In this document: piece after piece, positions 52,258 to 62,222 of the stretch
Numbering within the stretch: position 1 is the stretch's first letter
Layout of the letters: each line of letters begins with the position of its first letter
Assembly: GCA_963742725.1 (NCBI GenBank)
Contig: CAVUMX010000004.1
Location: 310,001 to 374,000, forward strand
Reading direction: 5' to 3'
DNA length: 64,000 bases
DNA from: CAVVAL01 sp963742725
Lineage (GTDB): Bacteria > Actinomycetota > Actinomycetes > Mycobacteriales > Cryptosporangiaceae
The notes under the pieces: generated by a model
Databases searched by the model: none
What the model was told of the DNA's origin: nothing
The model's input: only the letters and a program-made list of their open reading frames with translations
Program-made: the position numbers and the translations under genes

Positions 52258-53892
52258 TCAGTCCGGCCAGGTGATCTGGGGCGAGCGGTGGTAGTTCACG
52301 CCCAGCTCTGTCCATCGCGGACCATGCGACGCGAGCCGCGAGCCGAACGAGTCCCAGTCCCGTCGTGCCACGGGCGACCAGCCGATCTCGGCGATCGCGG
52401 GCAGGCGCGGGAACGCCATGTACTCGACGTCGTCGATGTCTTCGAGCGTCTCGCTCCAGATCGGCGCCTCGACGCCGAGCAGGGCCTCTTCGCCGATGCC
52501 GGGCAGCAGCTCCGGCGGCTCCCAGTCGTAGGCGTCCCGGACCTCGACGAAGCCGGCCCACTGGAGGCCGAGCTTGCTGTCCTCGTCGTACTTCATGTCC
52601 AGGTACGCCCTGGAGGCCGGCGACAGGATCACCTTGGCGCCGCGCTCGACGGCTTCGGCCAGCGGCTCGGACGCCGCGTGGATGTCCCAGTACTGGGCGA
52701 CGGTGCCGGCCGGCAGCGTGGCGGGCGCGATCTCCTGCCAGCCGATCGTCCGCTTGCCGTGCTTGGCGACGATCTTCTCCACCTTCTCGATGAAGGCGAC
52801 GTACTCCTCGGCCGGCAGGGTCTTCACCTCGTCGCCGCCGATGTGGACGTACTCGCCGGGGGTCATGGCCGCGACCTCGCCGATCACGTCGTCGAGGAAC
52901 CGGTACGTGACGTCCTTGCCGACGGCGAGGGAGCTGAAGCCCACGTCGATGCCGGTGTAGGTGTCACGGGCGACGCCGTCGGCGTTCAGCTCGGCGTAGG
53001 AGGCCAGCGCGGCGTTGGTGTGCCCCGGCATGTCGATCTCGGGGACGATCGTGATGAACCGCTCGGCGGCGTACCGCACGATCTCGGCGTATTCCTCCTG
53101 CGTGTAGTAGCCGCCCTGGCCGCCGCCGACGGCCGTGGTGGAGCCCACTTCGGTGAGCTTCGGCCACTTCTTGATCTCCAGCCGCCAGCCCTGGTCGTCC
53201 GTCAGGTGGAGGTGGAGGACGTTGATCTTGTACAGGGCGATCGTGTCCAGGTACTTCTTGATGGCGGCGACGCCGAAGAAGTGCCGGGCCACGTCGAGGC
53301 CAGCGCCGCGCCAGGCGTACCGGGGCTCGTCGACGATCGTCCCGCCGGGCACGCGCCACGGCCCGGGCTGGACCGAACCGCTCTCCACCCGCGCGGGCAG
53401 CAGCTGCCGCAGCGACTGGACGCCGTAGAACAGGCCCGCCGCGCGCTGGGCCCGCAGCGTGACGCCCTCGGTGGTGACCTTCAGTTCGTAGCCCTCGGCG
53501 CCGCCGGGCGCGGCGGGGTCGAGCGCCAGCGAGATCGTGTCGCCGGGCACGATGCCGCCCGTGGGGCCGGTCTCGACCGGGAAGCCCGTGGCGCGGCGCA
53601 GCAGCTCGGCGAGCCACGTGCCGATCCGGCCCGCGTCGGTACCGGGTGGAGCGACGATCCTGGTCGCCTCGGTGATCTCGAAACCGTCGCCTGCGGCGGT
53701 GACCGATGCGGGGGCCGGGATGATGCTGCGCTCCATGGATACCTCTCTCGGCGCGGACGGCTTCTCGTCCGCGCACGCTACGGCGCACGCCACGAGGAGC
53801 ATCGTTCCCAGCAGCCTCCCGCGCCGGTGACGCCGCGCTTCGCTCGTGGCGATGGTGCGGGTTCCGGCGCGGGGGGCTGCCGGTGGGTTCAC
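52258..53892 (-). CDS. GH20 beta-N-acetylhexosaminidase, probable lipoprotein
   Basis: Encodes about 544 aa. It removes terminal GlcNAc from chitin oligomers on the cell surface. The N-terminus has a lipoprotein-type segment (LLGTMLLVACAVACADEK, Cys about residue 41). A GH20b domain (about 52-175) precedes the catalytic barrel with GAGLDVARHFFGVAAIKKYL, FITIVPEIDMPGHTNAALAS and the catalytic pair HIGGDEVKT (Asp-Glu). WSETLEDIDDVEYMAFPRLP near the end carries the substrate-binding Trp. The GTG at 53892 is the best fit though its ribosome site is weak. A DasR-type box lies 21 bp upstream, fitting GlcNAc-responsive control shared with the chitinase. Confidence 0.9.
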   Translation of the reverse strand: MNPPAAPRAGTRTIATSEARRHRRGRLLGTMLLVACAVACADEKPSAPREVSMERSIIPAPASVTAAGDGFEITEATRIVAPPGTDAGRIGTWLAELLRRATGFPVETGPTGGIVPGDTISLALDPAAPGGAEGYELKVTTEGVTLRAQRAAGLFYGVQSLRQLLPARVESGSVQPGPWRVPGGTIVDEPRYAWRGAGLDVARHFFGVAAIKKYLDTIALYKINVLHLHLTDDQGWRLEIKKWPKLTEVGSTTAVGGGQGGYYTQEEYAEIVRYAAERFITIVPEIDMPGHTNAALASYAELNADGVARDTYTGIDVGFSSLAVGKDVTYRFLDDVIGEVAAMTPGEYVHIGGDEVKTLPAEEYVAFIEKVEKIVAKHGKRTIGWQEIAPATLPAGTVAQYWDIHAASEPLAEAVERGAKVILSPASRAYLDMKYDEDSKLGLQWAGFVEVRDAYDWEPPELLPGIGEEALLGVEAPIWSETLEDIDDVEYMAFPRLPAIAEIGWSPVARRDWDSFGSRLASHGPRWTELGVNYHRSPQITWPD

Positions 53893-53910
53893 CCCACCGA
53901 CGCTATCAAC

Positions 53911-53926
53911 TTTGGTCTAGACCCTT
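53911..53926. promoter_or_regulatory. DasR-like box (dre) upstream of the hexosaminidase
   Basis: tttggtctagacccttc contains TGGTCTAGACC (53913-53923), which matches 11 of 12 positions of the core TGGTCTAGACCA of the established DasR consensus. It is in the 43-bp gap between the acyl-CoA synthetase stop and the hexosaminidase start. Confidence 0.78.
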
Positions 53927-53935
53927 CCAGGGATC

Positions 53936-55768
53936 TCAGATGTTCTCGACGGCGCCCGCGTACATGTCGTCGATGAGGTCGCGGTACCGGTCCTCGACCG
54001 TGCGCCGCTTGAGCTTGAGACTCGGCGTGAGATCGCCGTCCTCGACGGTCAGGTCGCGGGGGAGGATCACGAACGACTTGATCGTCTCCCAGCGCTGGAG
54101 CCGCGTGTTCAGCTCCTTGATGTGCCCGTCGATCAGGGCGCGGACGGCCGGCTCGGCCACCAGGTCGCCGTACGGCTTGCCGGCGAGCCCGTTCTGCGCC
54201 GCCCAGCCGCCCAGGGCCTCCGGGTCGAGGCTGATCAGGGCCGTGCAGAAGTTACGGCCATGACCGTGCACGATGATCTGGCTGACGTACGGGCTGATCG
54301 CCTTGAACTGGCCCTCGACGTAGCTCGGCGCCACGTACTTGCCGCCGGAGGTCTTGATGAGGTCCTTCTTGCGGTCGGTGATCCGCAGGTGGCCGCCGTC
54401 GTCGAACTCGCCGATGTCGCCGGTGTGGAACCAGCCGTCCGGCTCCAGCACGTCGGCGGTCTGCTGCGGCAGGTTGTGGTACCCGCGCATCACGCCGGGG
54501 CTGCGGACGAGGATCTCGCCGTCCTCCGCGAGCTTCACCTCGGTGCCGTCCACCGGCTTGCCGACCGATCCGATGCGGTTGTCGTCGATGCGGTTGACCA
54601 CGCTGGACGCGCTCGTCTCGGTGAGACCGTAGCCCTCCAGGATCGGCATCTGCGCGGCGTCGAAGAACGTGGCGATCTCGGGGGCGAGCGGCGCGCTGCC
54701 GGAGACGAAGCCGCGCAGCCGGCCGCCGAACCGGGTCCGCAGCTTCGAGAACACGAGCTTGTCGGCGATGCCGTACTGGAACGCGAGCAGCGCCCCCGGC
54801 TCCTTGCCGGCCTGGCGGAGCGCCGAGACCTCCTTGCCGACCCCGATCGCCCACTTGAAGATCGAGTACTTGAGCCCGCCGGCCTCCCTGGCCTGCGTGA
54901 CGACCCGGTTGTAGACCTTCTCGAAGATGCGGGGGGCGGCGGCCATGATCGTCGGCTGGACGATCGGCAGGTTGTCGATGATCTTGTCGATGCGGCCGTC
55001 GACGGCCATCTCGAAGCCGACCGTGAACTGGCCGGTGAGCAGCACCTTGCCGAACGAGTGGGCCAGCGGCAGCCACAGGAACTGCTTGTCCTCGGCGAGG
55101 ATCAGCCCGCTGAGCTGCTGCGCGACGGCCGTGTACGTCCAGCAGTCCTGGACGAGCCGGACGCCCTTCGGCTGGCCCGTCGTCCCGGACGTGTAGATCA
55201 GCGTGGCCAGGTGCTCGGGCTCGATCGTCGCGGCGACGGTGCGAACGGCGTCCGGGTCCTTGGCGAGCAGTTCCCGGCCGGCCGTCTCCAGCTCGTCCAG
55301 CGTCATGACGCCGTCGCCGTCACTGGTGCCGTCGAACGTGACGATCTTGATCAGGTCGGGCAGGTTGGCCTTGCCGGCCTGGACCTTCGCGACCTGCTCG
55401 TCGTTCTCCGCGAACACGATCCGGCTGCCCGAATCGCCCAGGATGTACGCGCACTCGTCCTCGCTGGACGTGGGGTACACGGTGGTCGTCGCGGCACCGG
55501 TGCACATGATGCCGAGGTCGGCGAGGATCCAGTCCACGCGCGTGGTCGACAGGATCGCCACCCGCTCCTCGGGCGCGATGCCAAGGCTGATCAGGCCGGC
55601 CGCGATCGCCTGGGCCTGCTCGTCCACCTCGCGCCAGGTGAGCCACTTCCACTCGTCGCCGTCGGGATACTGGTAGGCACGACGGTCCGGGGTCGCCGCG
55701 ACCCGGTCGAAGAACAACACGGGGATCGATCGGGCCCGGCTGGCAATGGCCTCGTTCACAGCGGTCAT
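53936..55768 (-). CDS. Long-chain acyl-CoA synthetase (AMP-binding)
   Basis: Encodes 610 aa of the FadD15-like type. AMP-binding motifs are LIYTSGTTGQPKGVRLVQ (about residue 185), ILEGYGLTETSASSVVNRID (about 387) and DGWFHTGDIGEFDDGGHLRI (about 446), with the ITDRKKDLIKTSGGKYV linker. It joins fatty acids to CoA via an acyl-adenylate. ATG 55768 follows GAGGT at 8 nt. A TetR-type palindrome about 70 bp upstream suggests control by a fatty-acid-responsive repressor. It is unrelated in function to the chitin genes on either side. Confidence 0.93.
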   Translation of the reverse strand: MTAVNEAIASRARSIPVLFFDRVAATPDRRAYQYPDGDEWKWLTWREVDEQAQAIAAGLISLGIAPEERVAILSTTRVDWILADLGIMCTGAATTTVYPTSSEDECAYILGDSGSRIVFAENDEQVAKVQAGKANLPDLIKIVTFDGTSDGDGVMTLDELETAGRELLAKDPDAVRTVAATIEPEHLATLIYTSGTTGQPKGVRLVQDCWTYTAVAQQLSGLILAEDKQFLWLPLAHSFGKVLLTGQFTVGFEMAVDGRIDKIIDNLPIVQPTIMAAAPRIFEKVYNRVVTQAREAGGLKYSIFKWAIGVGKEVSALRQAGKEPGALLAFQYGIADKLVFSKLRTRFGGRLRGFVSGSAPLAPEIATFFDAAQMPILEGYGLTETSASSVVNRIDDNRIGSVGKPVDGTEVKLAEDGEILVRSPGVMRGYHNLPQQTADVLEPDGWFHTGDIGEFDDGGHLRITDRKKDLIKTSGGKYVAPSYVEGQFKAISPYVSQIIVHGHGRNFCTALISLDPEALGGWAAQNGLAGKPYGDLVAEPAVRALIDGHIKELNTRLQRWETIKSFVILPRDLTVEDGDLTPSLKLKRRTVEDRYRDLIDDMYAGAVENI

Positions 55769-55836
55769 CGTCGTACCTCTCTGGCTTGCCGTACACGTCC
55801 CCCCGCGTCGCAATGACGAGGAGGTTACGGCTTGAC

Positions 55837-55854
55837 CTATCTACCGGTCAGTAG
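55837..55854. promoter_or_regulatory. TetR-type operator upstream of the acyl-CoA synthetase
   Basis: ctatctaccggtcagtag is an imperfect 18-bp palindrome (CTA...ACCGGT...TAG). It lies 69 bp before the ATG, where a promoter would be. Sites built around ACCGGT with outer TA steps are common for TetR-family regulators of fatty acid genes; the regulator is not encoded here. Confidence 0.5.
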
Positions 55855-55868
55855 TTTGCCGAAAGGCA

Positions 55869-55903
55869 GGGGCCGGCGCCCGGTATGTCCGGACGCCGGC
55901 CCC
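55869..55903 (-). terminator. Terminator hairpin downstream of the chitinase gene
   Basis: ggggccggcg (55869-55878) pairs perfectly with cgccggcccc (55894-55903) with a 15-nt loop that can itself pair ccgg with ccgg. It begins 9 nt after the chitinase stop, on the transcript strand, and separates it from the acyl-CoA synthetase unit. Confidence 0.72.
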
Positions 55904-55911
55904 AGATGGTG

Positions 55912-57444
55912 TCAGCCCGCGGTGAGGGCGAAATCGTCCACGCGGAACGCCGGCTGGCCGTACCAGCCGTGGGTGTAGATCCGGAGCGTCGTCTGCGAGG
56001 CGCCGGTCGTGACCGTCACCGCCAGGCGCTGGTACGCACCGCCGGTGCCGGGCGTCCAGGTGCTGGCGTCGCCGGCCCCGAGGTAGACGTACGAGCCGTT
56101 GACGTACGCCGACAGCGTGTACCGCGTGTTCGGACGGACGCTGACGACCTGCTCGACGCGCGCCGTCTCGTTGCCGGCCGGCGTGCCCAGCAGTGCGCGG
56201 CTACCGGTGCGGGCGCCCGTCCCGGTGACGCTCGCGGACGCCTGGCAGGTCCAGTACGTGAACCCGCTCTCGAACCCGGGGTTGCCGATCTGGCCGACGG
56301 GCGGCGGGGTCGGTGTCGGGCCGGGACCCGTCGGGCAGGAGGACGGCGACCCGGTCGGGCCCGGCGTCGGGCTGGTGCTGGTCGACGGCGAGGGGGAGGG
56401 GCTGCCGGTCGGGGACGTCGTCGGGTTGGGGCCTGTCGGCAGCGTGTCCAGGTGCGGGCCGACCGTGTTGGCGAAGTTGTAGCCGTTCAGCGCGTCCCAG
56501 TTGATCGACCAGGTCATCGCACCGCGGATCCCCGGCCACGTCTGCGACGGGCGGAACGAGCCGCAGTTGGTGCCCTTGGCCAGGCAGTCCAGCGCGTTGT
56601 TCACGACGGACGGCGCGACGTACCCGCTGCCGGCGCCGCGCGTGGAGGCGGGCAGGCCGAGCGCCACCTGGTCCGGGCGGAGCACGCCGAGCAGGATGCA
56701 CGCCTGCGCGGTGATGAAGTCGACGTTGCCCTGGGAGACCAGCCGGCCGTCGCAGCCGAGCATGCTGCCCGAGTTGTAGTACTGGGTGTGGACGACCGTC
56801 GTGATGTCCTTGACCAGCTTGATCAGCTCGAAGTAGCTGCCGCCGTTGCCCTGGACGTCGATGGTCTGCGGTGCCATCGTCAGCGTGTAGCCGGGCGCCC
56901 GCGAGCTGAGCTGCCGCAGCGCTGACGCCATGTGCGTCGGGTTGAGACCGTTCTCCAGGTCGATGTCGACGCCCTGGAACCCGTACTCGTTCATCAGCGC
57001 GTGGACGCTGTTCGCGAAGTTGGTGGCCGAGGCGGCGTCGTTCACCGCGACGCGGCCGGTCTCGCCGCCGACCGAGACGATCACGGTCTTGCCGCGCGAC
57101 TTGAGGGTGGCGATGTCGGCGATGAACTGGGCCTTCGTGTAGCCGCCCAGCGCGCTCGACAGCGACGGGTCGAGCGTGAACGACACCCCGCCGGGCGTGG
57201 CGGTGGCCTCGGCGAACGCGACCACGATCAGGTCGTACTGGTTCGAGACGTTGGCGATCCGCAGGTTCGTGGCGCCGTTGACGAAGTTCTGCCAGTAGCC
57301 GGTGAGCTCATGGGCGGGGAGCGCGGCGGCGGACGGCGCGGCGGCCGCCTTCTGCTCCGCGCTCACGGGAAGTGCGACGGCGACGGCGGCTCCAAGTGCG
57401 AGCACGGCGCCGAGCGCGACGGGTAACCAGCGGGGTTTGCTCAT
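55912..57444 (-). CDS. Secreted GH18 chitinase with C-terminal carbohydrate-binding module
   Basis: Encodes 510 aa. A signal peptide (about 1-30) precedes a GH18 barrel (about 48-345) with the catalytic motif QGVDIDLENG (DxDxE, the Glu is the proton donor), TKAQFIADIATLKSRGKTVI and GAMTWSINWDALNGYNFA. A Pro/Thr/Ser linker (about 350-398) leads to a CBM4/9-like beta-sandwich (about 403-510, NPGFESGFTYWTCQ). It cuts chitin chains outside the cell. ATG 57444 follows GGGAGC. Its promoter region carries two 12-bp direct repeats of the sort bound by DasR, so expression should respond to chitin-derived GlcNAc together with the GH20 gene. Confidence 0.93.
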   Translation of the reverse strand: MSKPRWLPVALGAVLALGAAVAVALPVSAEQKAAAAPSAAALPAHELTGYWQNFVNGATNLRIANVSNQYDLIVVAFAEATATPGGVSFTLDPSLSSALGGYTKAQFIADIATLKSRGKTVIVSVGGETGRVAVNDAASATNFANSVHALMNEYGFQGVDIDLENGLNPTHMASALRQLSSRAPGYTLTMAPQTIDVQGNGGSYFELIKLVKDITTVVHTQYYNSGSMLGCDGRLVSQGNVDFITAQACILLGVLRPDQVALGLPASTRGAGSGYVAPSVVNNALDCLAKGTNCGSFRPSQTWPGIRGAMTWSINWDALNGYNFANTVGPHLDTLPTGPNPTTSPTGSPSPSPSTSTSPTPGPTGSPSSCPTGPGPTPTPPPVGQIGNPGFESGFTYWTCQASASVTGTGARTGSRALLGTPAGNETARVEQVVSVRPNTRYTLSAYVNGSYVYLGAGDASTWTPGTGGAYQRLAVTVTTGASQTTLRIYTHGWYGQPAFRVDDFALTAG

Positions 57445-57496
57445 CGGGACGCTCCCTTTGCTCACACTTGGGGGGACTTCGGACGCGGTGTTCGTC

Positions 57497-57537
57497 AGAA
57501 TAGGACTAGACCAATTGGTGTCAAGGTCCAGACCATG
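57497..57537 (-). promoter_or_regulatory. Chitinase promoter with two 12-bp direct repeats (DasR-like)
   Basis: On the complement strand TGGTCTGGACCT (57525-57536) and TGGTCTAGTCCT (57502-57513) are direct repeats, close to the TGGTCYAGACCT repeats established for Streptomyces chitinase promoters. A -35 TTGACA (57519-57524) lies between them and a -10 TATTCT (57497-57502) follows after 16 nt, so the second repeat fills the spacer. A bound repressor would block polymerase. Confidence 0.82.
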
Positions 57538-57748
57538 GCGGGGATCCGACACAGGGCTCGGTCCACTCTGCGGCGCGGTGCGGGCACCTGGCCCCGACTC
57601 GTCCCAAAAGTCCCGCGTATGCGGCGCGATGAGGCATTGACCGTGGTGACTTCGGTTGAGTAGCGTCCGCAATCCTGGCGAAACATTAGCTCTTCTGTTG
57701 AACAATGTTGGAACTTGTCGGATGTGCGGACCGGGAAGGCTGGCAGTG

Positions 57749-60700
57749 ATGCGCCGATTTCTGACTTTGGGTGTGGTCGTCCTACTGGCGCTCGGCGCCG
57801 CTCCGGCCGTGGCCGCTCCACCCCCTGACGACGTCTACACCTACCTGGACGACCCCGAGATGGTCGCCGAGGGGCAGGAAGCGCCGCACGCCGAGTTACG
57901 CCCGTACGCGGGCGTGGCCGCCGCGCTCAAGGGCGGTCAGGAGACCCCGTGGACCCGCTCGCTCGACGGGCGGTGGCGCATCAAGATGGCCGACCGTCCC
58001 GCCGAGGTGCCGCGCGGGTTCCACGCCGAGGGGTACGACACGTCCGGCTGGAGGACGGTGTCGGTGCCGCACACGTGGCAGACCGACGGCCTCGACCACC
58101 CGATGTTCCGCAACATCCCCACCGAGATGTACCCGGACGATCCGCCACGGGTGCCCCGCGACGTGAATCCCACGGGCGCGTACGTCCGGTCGTTCGACGT
58201 CCCGAAGTCCTGGGACGGCCGGCGGACGTTCCTCCGGTTCGAGGGCGTGACCAGCGCGTACTTCGTCTGGGTCAACGGGAAGTACGTGGGCTACGACCAG
58301 GGCGGGTACACGCCGGCCGAGTTCGACCTCACGGATGTCGCCCGTCCGGGGCGGAACACCATCGCGCTCCAGGTGCACCGCTGGTCGGCGGGATCGCACC
58401 TGGAGGACTACGACCAGTGGCGCTTCGCCGGCATCTTCCGCTCGACCTGGCTCTACTCGACGCCGAAGACGCACGTCCGTGACGTGGGCATCCACACCGA
58501 CCTGGACGCCGGCTACCGGGACGCGAGGCTCCGCGCGGATGTTGAGGTGGCCAACCCCGCCGGAACGGTGCGGGCCTCGCTGCACGACGCGCGCGGTCGC
58601 GTCGTGACAACGATGTCCGCCCCGGCCGCGGCCACGACAAAGCTGGAGGCGACAGTCGCCGACCCGCTCAAGTGGACGGACGAGACCCCCAACCTCTACA
58701 CGCTCGTCGTCGAACTGCTCGACGGGAACCGGGTCACGCACGTCACGCGCCAGCCGGTCGGGTTCCGCGAGATCGAGGTGAAGGACCGTCAGCTCCTGGT
58801 CAACGGGAAGCGGATCCTCGTCAAGGGCGTCAACCGGTCCGACACCGATCCGGACAGCGGCCGGCACGTGCCCCGCGCCCGGATCCTCGGCGACGTGAAG
58901 CTGCTCAAGCAGCTCAACGTGAACGCCGTCCGCACCTCGCACTACCCGAGCGACCCGTACTTCTACGACCTCGCCGACCAGCACGGACTCTGGGTCGACG
59001 ACGAGATGGAGATCGAGACCCACCACCACGACGGATGCCCGGACAACTGCCTGGCCGAGCGGCCGGAGTGGCAGAAGGCGTTCCTGGACCGGTTCGTCGC
59101 CATGGTCGAACGGGACAAGAACCACCCGAGCGTCCTGTTCTGGGACACCGGCAACGAGGCGGGACTGGGCAAGGCCCACTACTCCATGGCGGACTGGGCC
59201 GACGCCAACGAGCCGTCGCGCCCGCTCTACCACCAGCCCAACGGGCCGAACGGGGACGCGCCGTTCGCCGACGTGTGGGGGCCGCGGTACCCGTCGCCGT
59301 CCGACCTGGAGGGCATGGCGAAGGCGACGACGAAGCCGATCGTGATGGGGGAGTACGCGCACGCCCAGGGCAACAGCCTCGGCAACTTCCGCGAGTTCTG
59401 GGACGTCGTCCGGAAGTATCCGCAGGTCCAGGGCGGTTTCATCTGGGACTTCATCGAGCAGCAGATCCGCTTGCCGCTGCGGACGACGCCGTCCGGCAAG
59501 GAACGGCATCCTCGCCTGGATCACCGGCAAGCCGGACGTGGTCGACGGCCACTCCGGCAAGGCGCTGTCGCTGTCCGGCCTGGACGACTTCGTCGAGGTG
59601 TACCGGGACCGCCGCCTCGACGTGGACCGCGGCGCGCTCACCCTCGACGCGTGGGTCAAGCCAGGAGCGTGGACGGGTGACTTCACCGTCCTGTCCAAGG
59701 GCGACCGCGAGTACGCGATCAAGATGCCGGACGCCCAGACGCTGGAGTTCTTCGTCTACACGAACGGCGGCTGGCGCGTGGCTCAGGCGAAGGTGCCGGC
59801 CGACTGGTACGGCTCCTGGCACCGCGTGTCCGGCGTGTACGACGGTGCGACCGTCCGGCTGCTGGTCGACGGCGTCCAGGTCGGCGAGGCCGCCGCGACC
59901 GGCACGATCAAGGCCACCGCGCAGCCGGTGAACGTCGGTCGCAACGCCGAGACCATGCAGGAGAACGTCACGCACCGGATGGCGCACGGCGTGGTGGACT
60001 CGGTCCGTGTGTACCACCGGGCGCTGACGACCGCCGAACTCGCCGCCGACCCGTCCGCCGGCGCCGCGCTGGCGCTGGACTTCGAGCGGATCGACGAGCG
60101 CGGCACGTACCTGTCCTACGGCGCCGGCCAGGGTGGCGTGGACGGCGTGGTCGATCCGGACCGCAACCCGCAGCCCGAGGCCGTGACGATGGCGGCGGTG
60201 CACGCGCCGATCCTGCTCACCAGGGCGCCCGGCGGGGTGTCCGTCCACAACGAGCGGTCGTTCGCCGGTACCGGTGACCTGGAGCTGCGGTGGCGCTACA
60301 CCGAGGGCCGGCGGACGCTCCGGTCCGGGAAAGCCGCCCTGACCGTCGGCGCCGGCCAGACCAGCACGGTCGCGTTGCCGGCGGCGCCGCCGAACCCGTC
60401 CGCCGCCGAGCGGTGGCTGACGGTCGAAGCGGTCCAGAAGCGCCGGACGGCGTGGGCACCCGCCGGCCACGTCGTGTCGTCGGGCCAGTTCGCGGCCGGC
60501 GGCAGCCAGGTCGCCGGCATCGCCTCGCCCGGCAGGGCCGGGCCGCTCACCGTGACCGAGAACGCCGCGAGCGTGGTCGTCGCCGGCCGCGACTTCCGGT
60601 ACACGTTCGACAAGAAGGCGGGCACGCTCACCTCGATGCGCGTACGCGGCGTCGAGCTGCTGAAGGGCGGACCGCGCCTCGACGCGTGGCGGGCACCCGT

Positions 60701-62222
60701 CAGCAACGAGATCTGGGGCGAGGGCGGGGACTGGCGCGCCGTCGGGCTCGAACGGCTCGAATCCACTGTCCAGTCGCTGACCGTCTCCCGCGGGCCGGGG
60801 TCCGCTTCGGTGGCGGTGGCAAGCACCGTGGCGGCGCCGGGTGTCGCGGACGCGTCGTTCGCGCAGGTGGCGCGGTACACCGTGACCGGGACCGGCGAGA
60901 TCCGGCTCGGGCACCGCGTCGATCCGCGCGGGAAGATGCGGTCGCTGCCGTACCTGCCCCGGATCGGTGTCTCGCTCGCGGTGCCGCAGGCGATGGGGAA
61001 GTTCAGCTGGTACGGGCGCGGACCGCGCGAGAACTACAACGACCGCAAGGACGGATCGCTCGTCGGCGTCTGGAACTCCACCGTGGACAAGGAGTACGTC
61101 GGCTACACGTCGCCGCAGGACTACGGCAACCACGACGACGTCCGGTGGGCGACGGTCACCGACGGGCGAACCGGCGGGCTGCTCGTCGCCGGTGACATCG
61201 AGGTCGGCCTCAGCAAGTACGACGACGCCGACCGCGCGGCGTACCCGTTCGCGCTGCGCCGCAACGACGGCTGGAACACGCTGCACGTCGGCAACGTGGT
61301 CAGCGGGGTGAGCGAGACGTTCCACCCCGTGATGCCCGAGTACCAGGCGCGATCCGACCGGGAGTACGCGTACAGCCTGGTGCTGCGCCCGATGTCCCCC
61401 GGTGAGGTCGCGACCGGTCAGGCCGGTGGGCCGGCGGCGTGCACGCCCGAAGCGGCACTCACGGCGGTGGACGACCACGTCGAACCCGGTGCGTCGGCCG
61501 ACCTCACGCTCACCGTCACCAACCCGTGCAAGGTCGACCTGTCGAACGTCGCCGCTTCCCTCACCGCGCCGGACGGGTGGACCCTCGCACCGGCCACGGC
61601 CACGGTCGGTGCGCTGAAGGCGGGCCAGTCCCGGCAGGTCGCCGTGGTGGCGACGCGGAGCGAGGAGTCGCCGGCCGGGCAGCGTCCGGTCGCGGCCGAG
61701 GTCACCGCCGTGGCGCCGGGCGGCGCCGAGGTGTTCGACTCGGCATCGCTGCTCCTCACCGGGGACCCGAAGGCGCCGCGCGGAACGGTCCAGGTCAGCG
61801 CGCTCGACTTCCTGTCCGCGCAGAACGGGTGGGGCCCGCTCGAACGCGACCGCAGCAACGGCGAGGCCGGCGGCACCGACGGCGGTCCGATCACGATCGG
61901 CGGGCAGACATACGAGAAGGGCCTCGGTGTCCACGCCGAATCGATCGTCGAGGTCTACCTCGGGAAGCGGTGCGGCAGCTTCACCGCGGACGTCGGGGTG
62001 GACGACGAGGTCGGCGGCAACGGCAGCGTCATCTTCGAGGTCTACGCCGACGGCGAGAAGCGCTGGACGAGCGCCAAGCTGACCGGGAACGATCCTGCGG
62101 CCAAGGCGAGCGTCGACGTGGCCGGTGCCCGGGTGCTGAGGCTCCGGGTCACCGACGCGGCGGACGGCAACGCCCACGACCACGCCGACTGGGGAAACGC
62201 GGTGATCACGTGCGCTGAGTAG
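57749..62222 (+). pseudogene. Secreted multi-domain GH2 beta-galactosidase with one frameshift near 59500
   Basis: About 1,490 aa when joined. ATG 57749 begins a signal peptide (MRRFLTLGVVVLLALGAAPA). The GH2 sugar-binding, Ig and TIM-barrel domains carry WDTGNEAGLG (acid/base Glu) and MGEYAHAQGNSLGNF (nucleophile Glu). The frame changes at about 59502: tccggcaaggaacggc should read through as aagaacggc, so one extra g. The second frame continues with a LamG-like insert (about 59545-60060, LSLSGLDDFVEVYRDRRLDV), the beta-galactosidase small domain (about 60540-61400, TFDKKAGTLTSMRVRGVELL), a NEW3 domain (about 61440-61760) and an NPCBM domain (about 61785-62222). The indel may be an error: everything else is intact. 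Confidence 0.86.

Noticed and set aside
59490..59515. Programmed ribosomal frameshift in the GH2 gene
   Set aside because: There is no slippery heptamer or downstream structure typical of programmed shifts; a single extra g (aaggaac for aagaac) is the simpler explanation.
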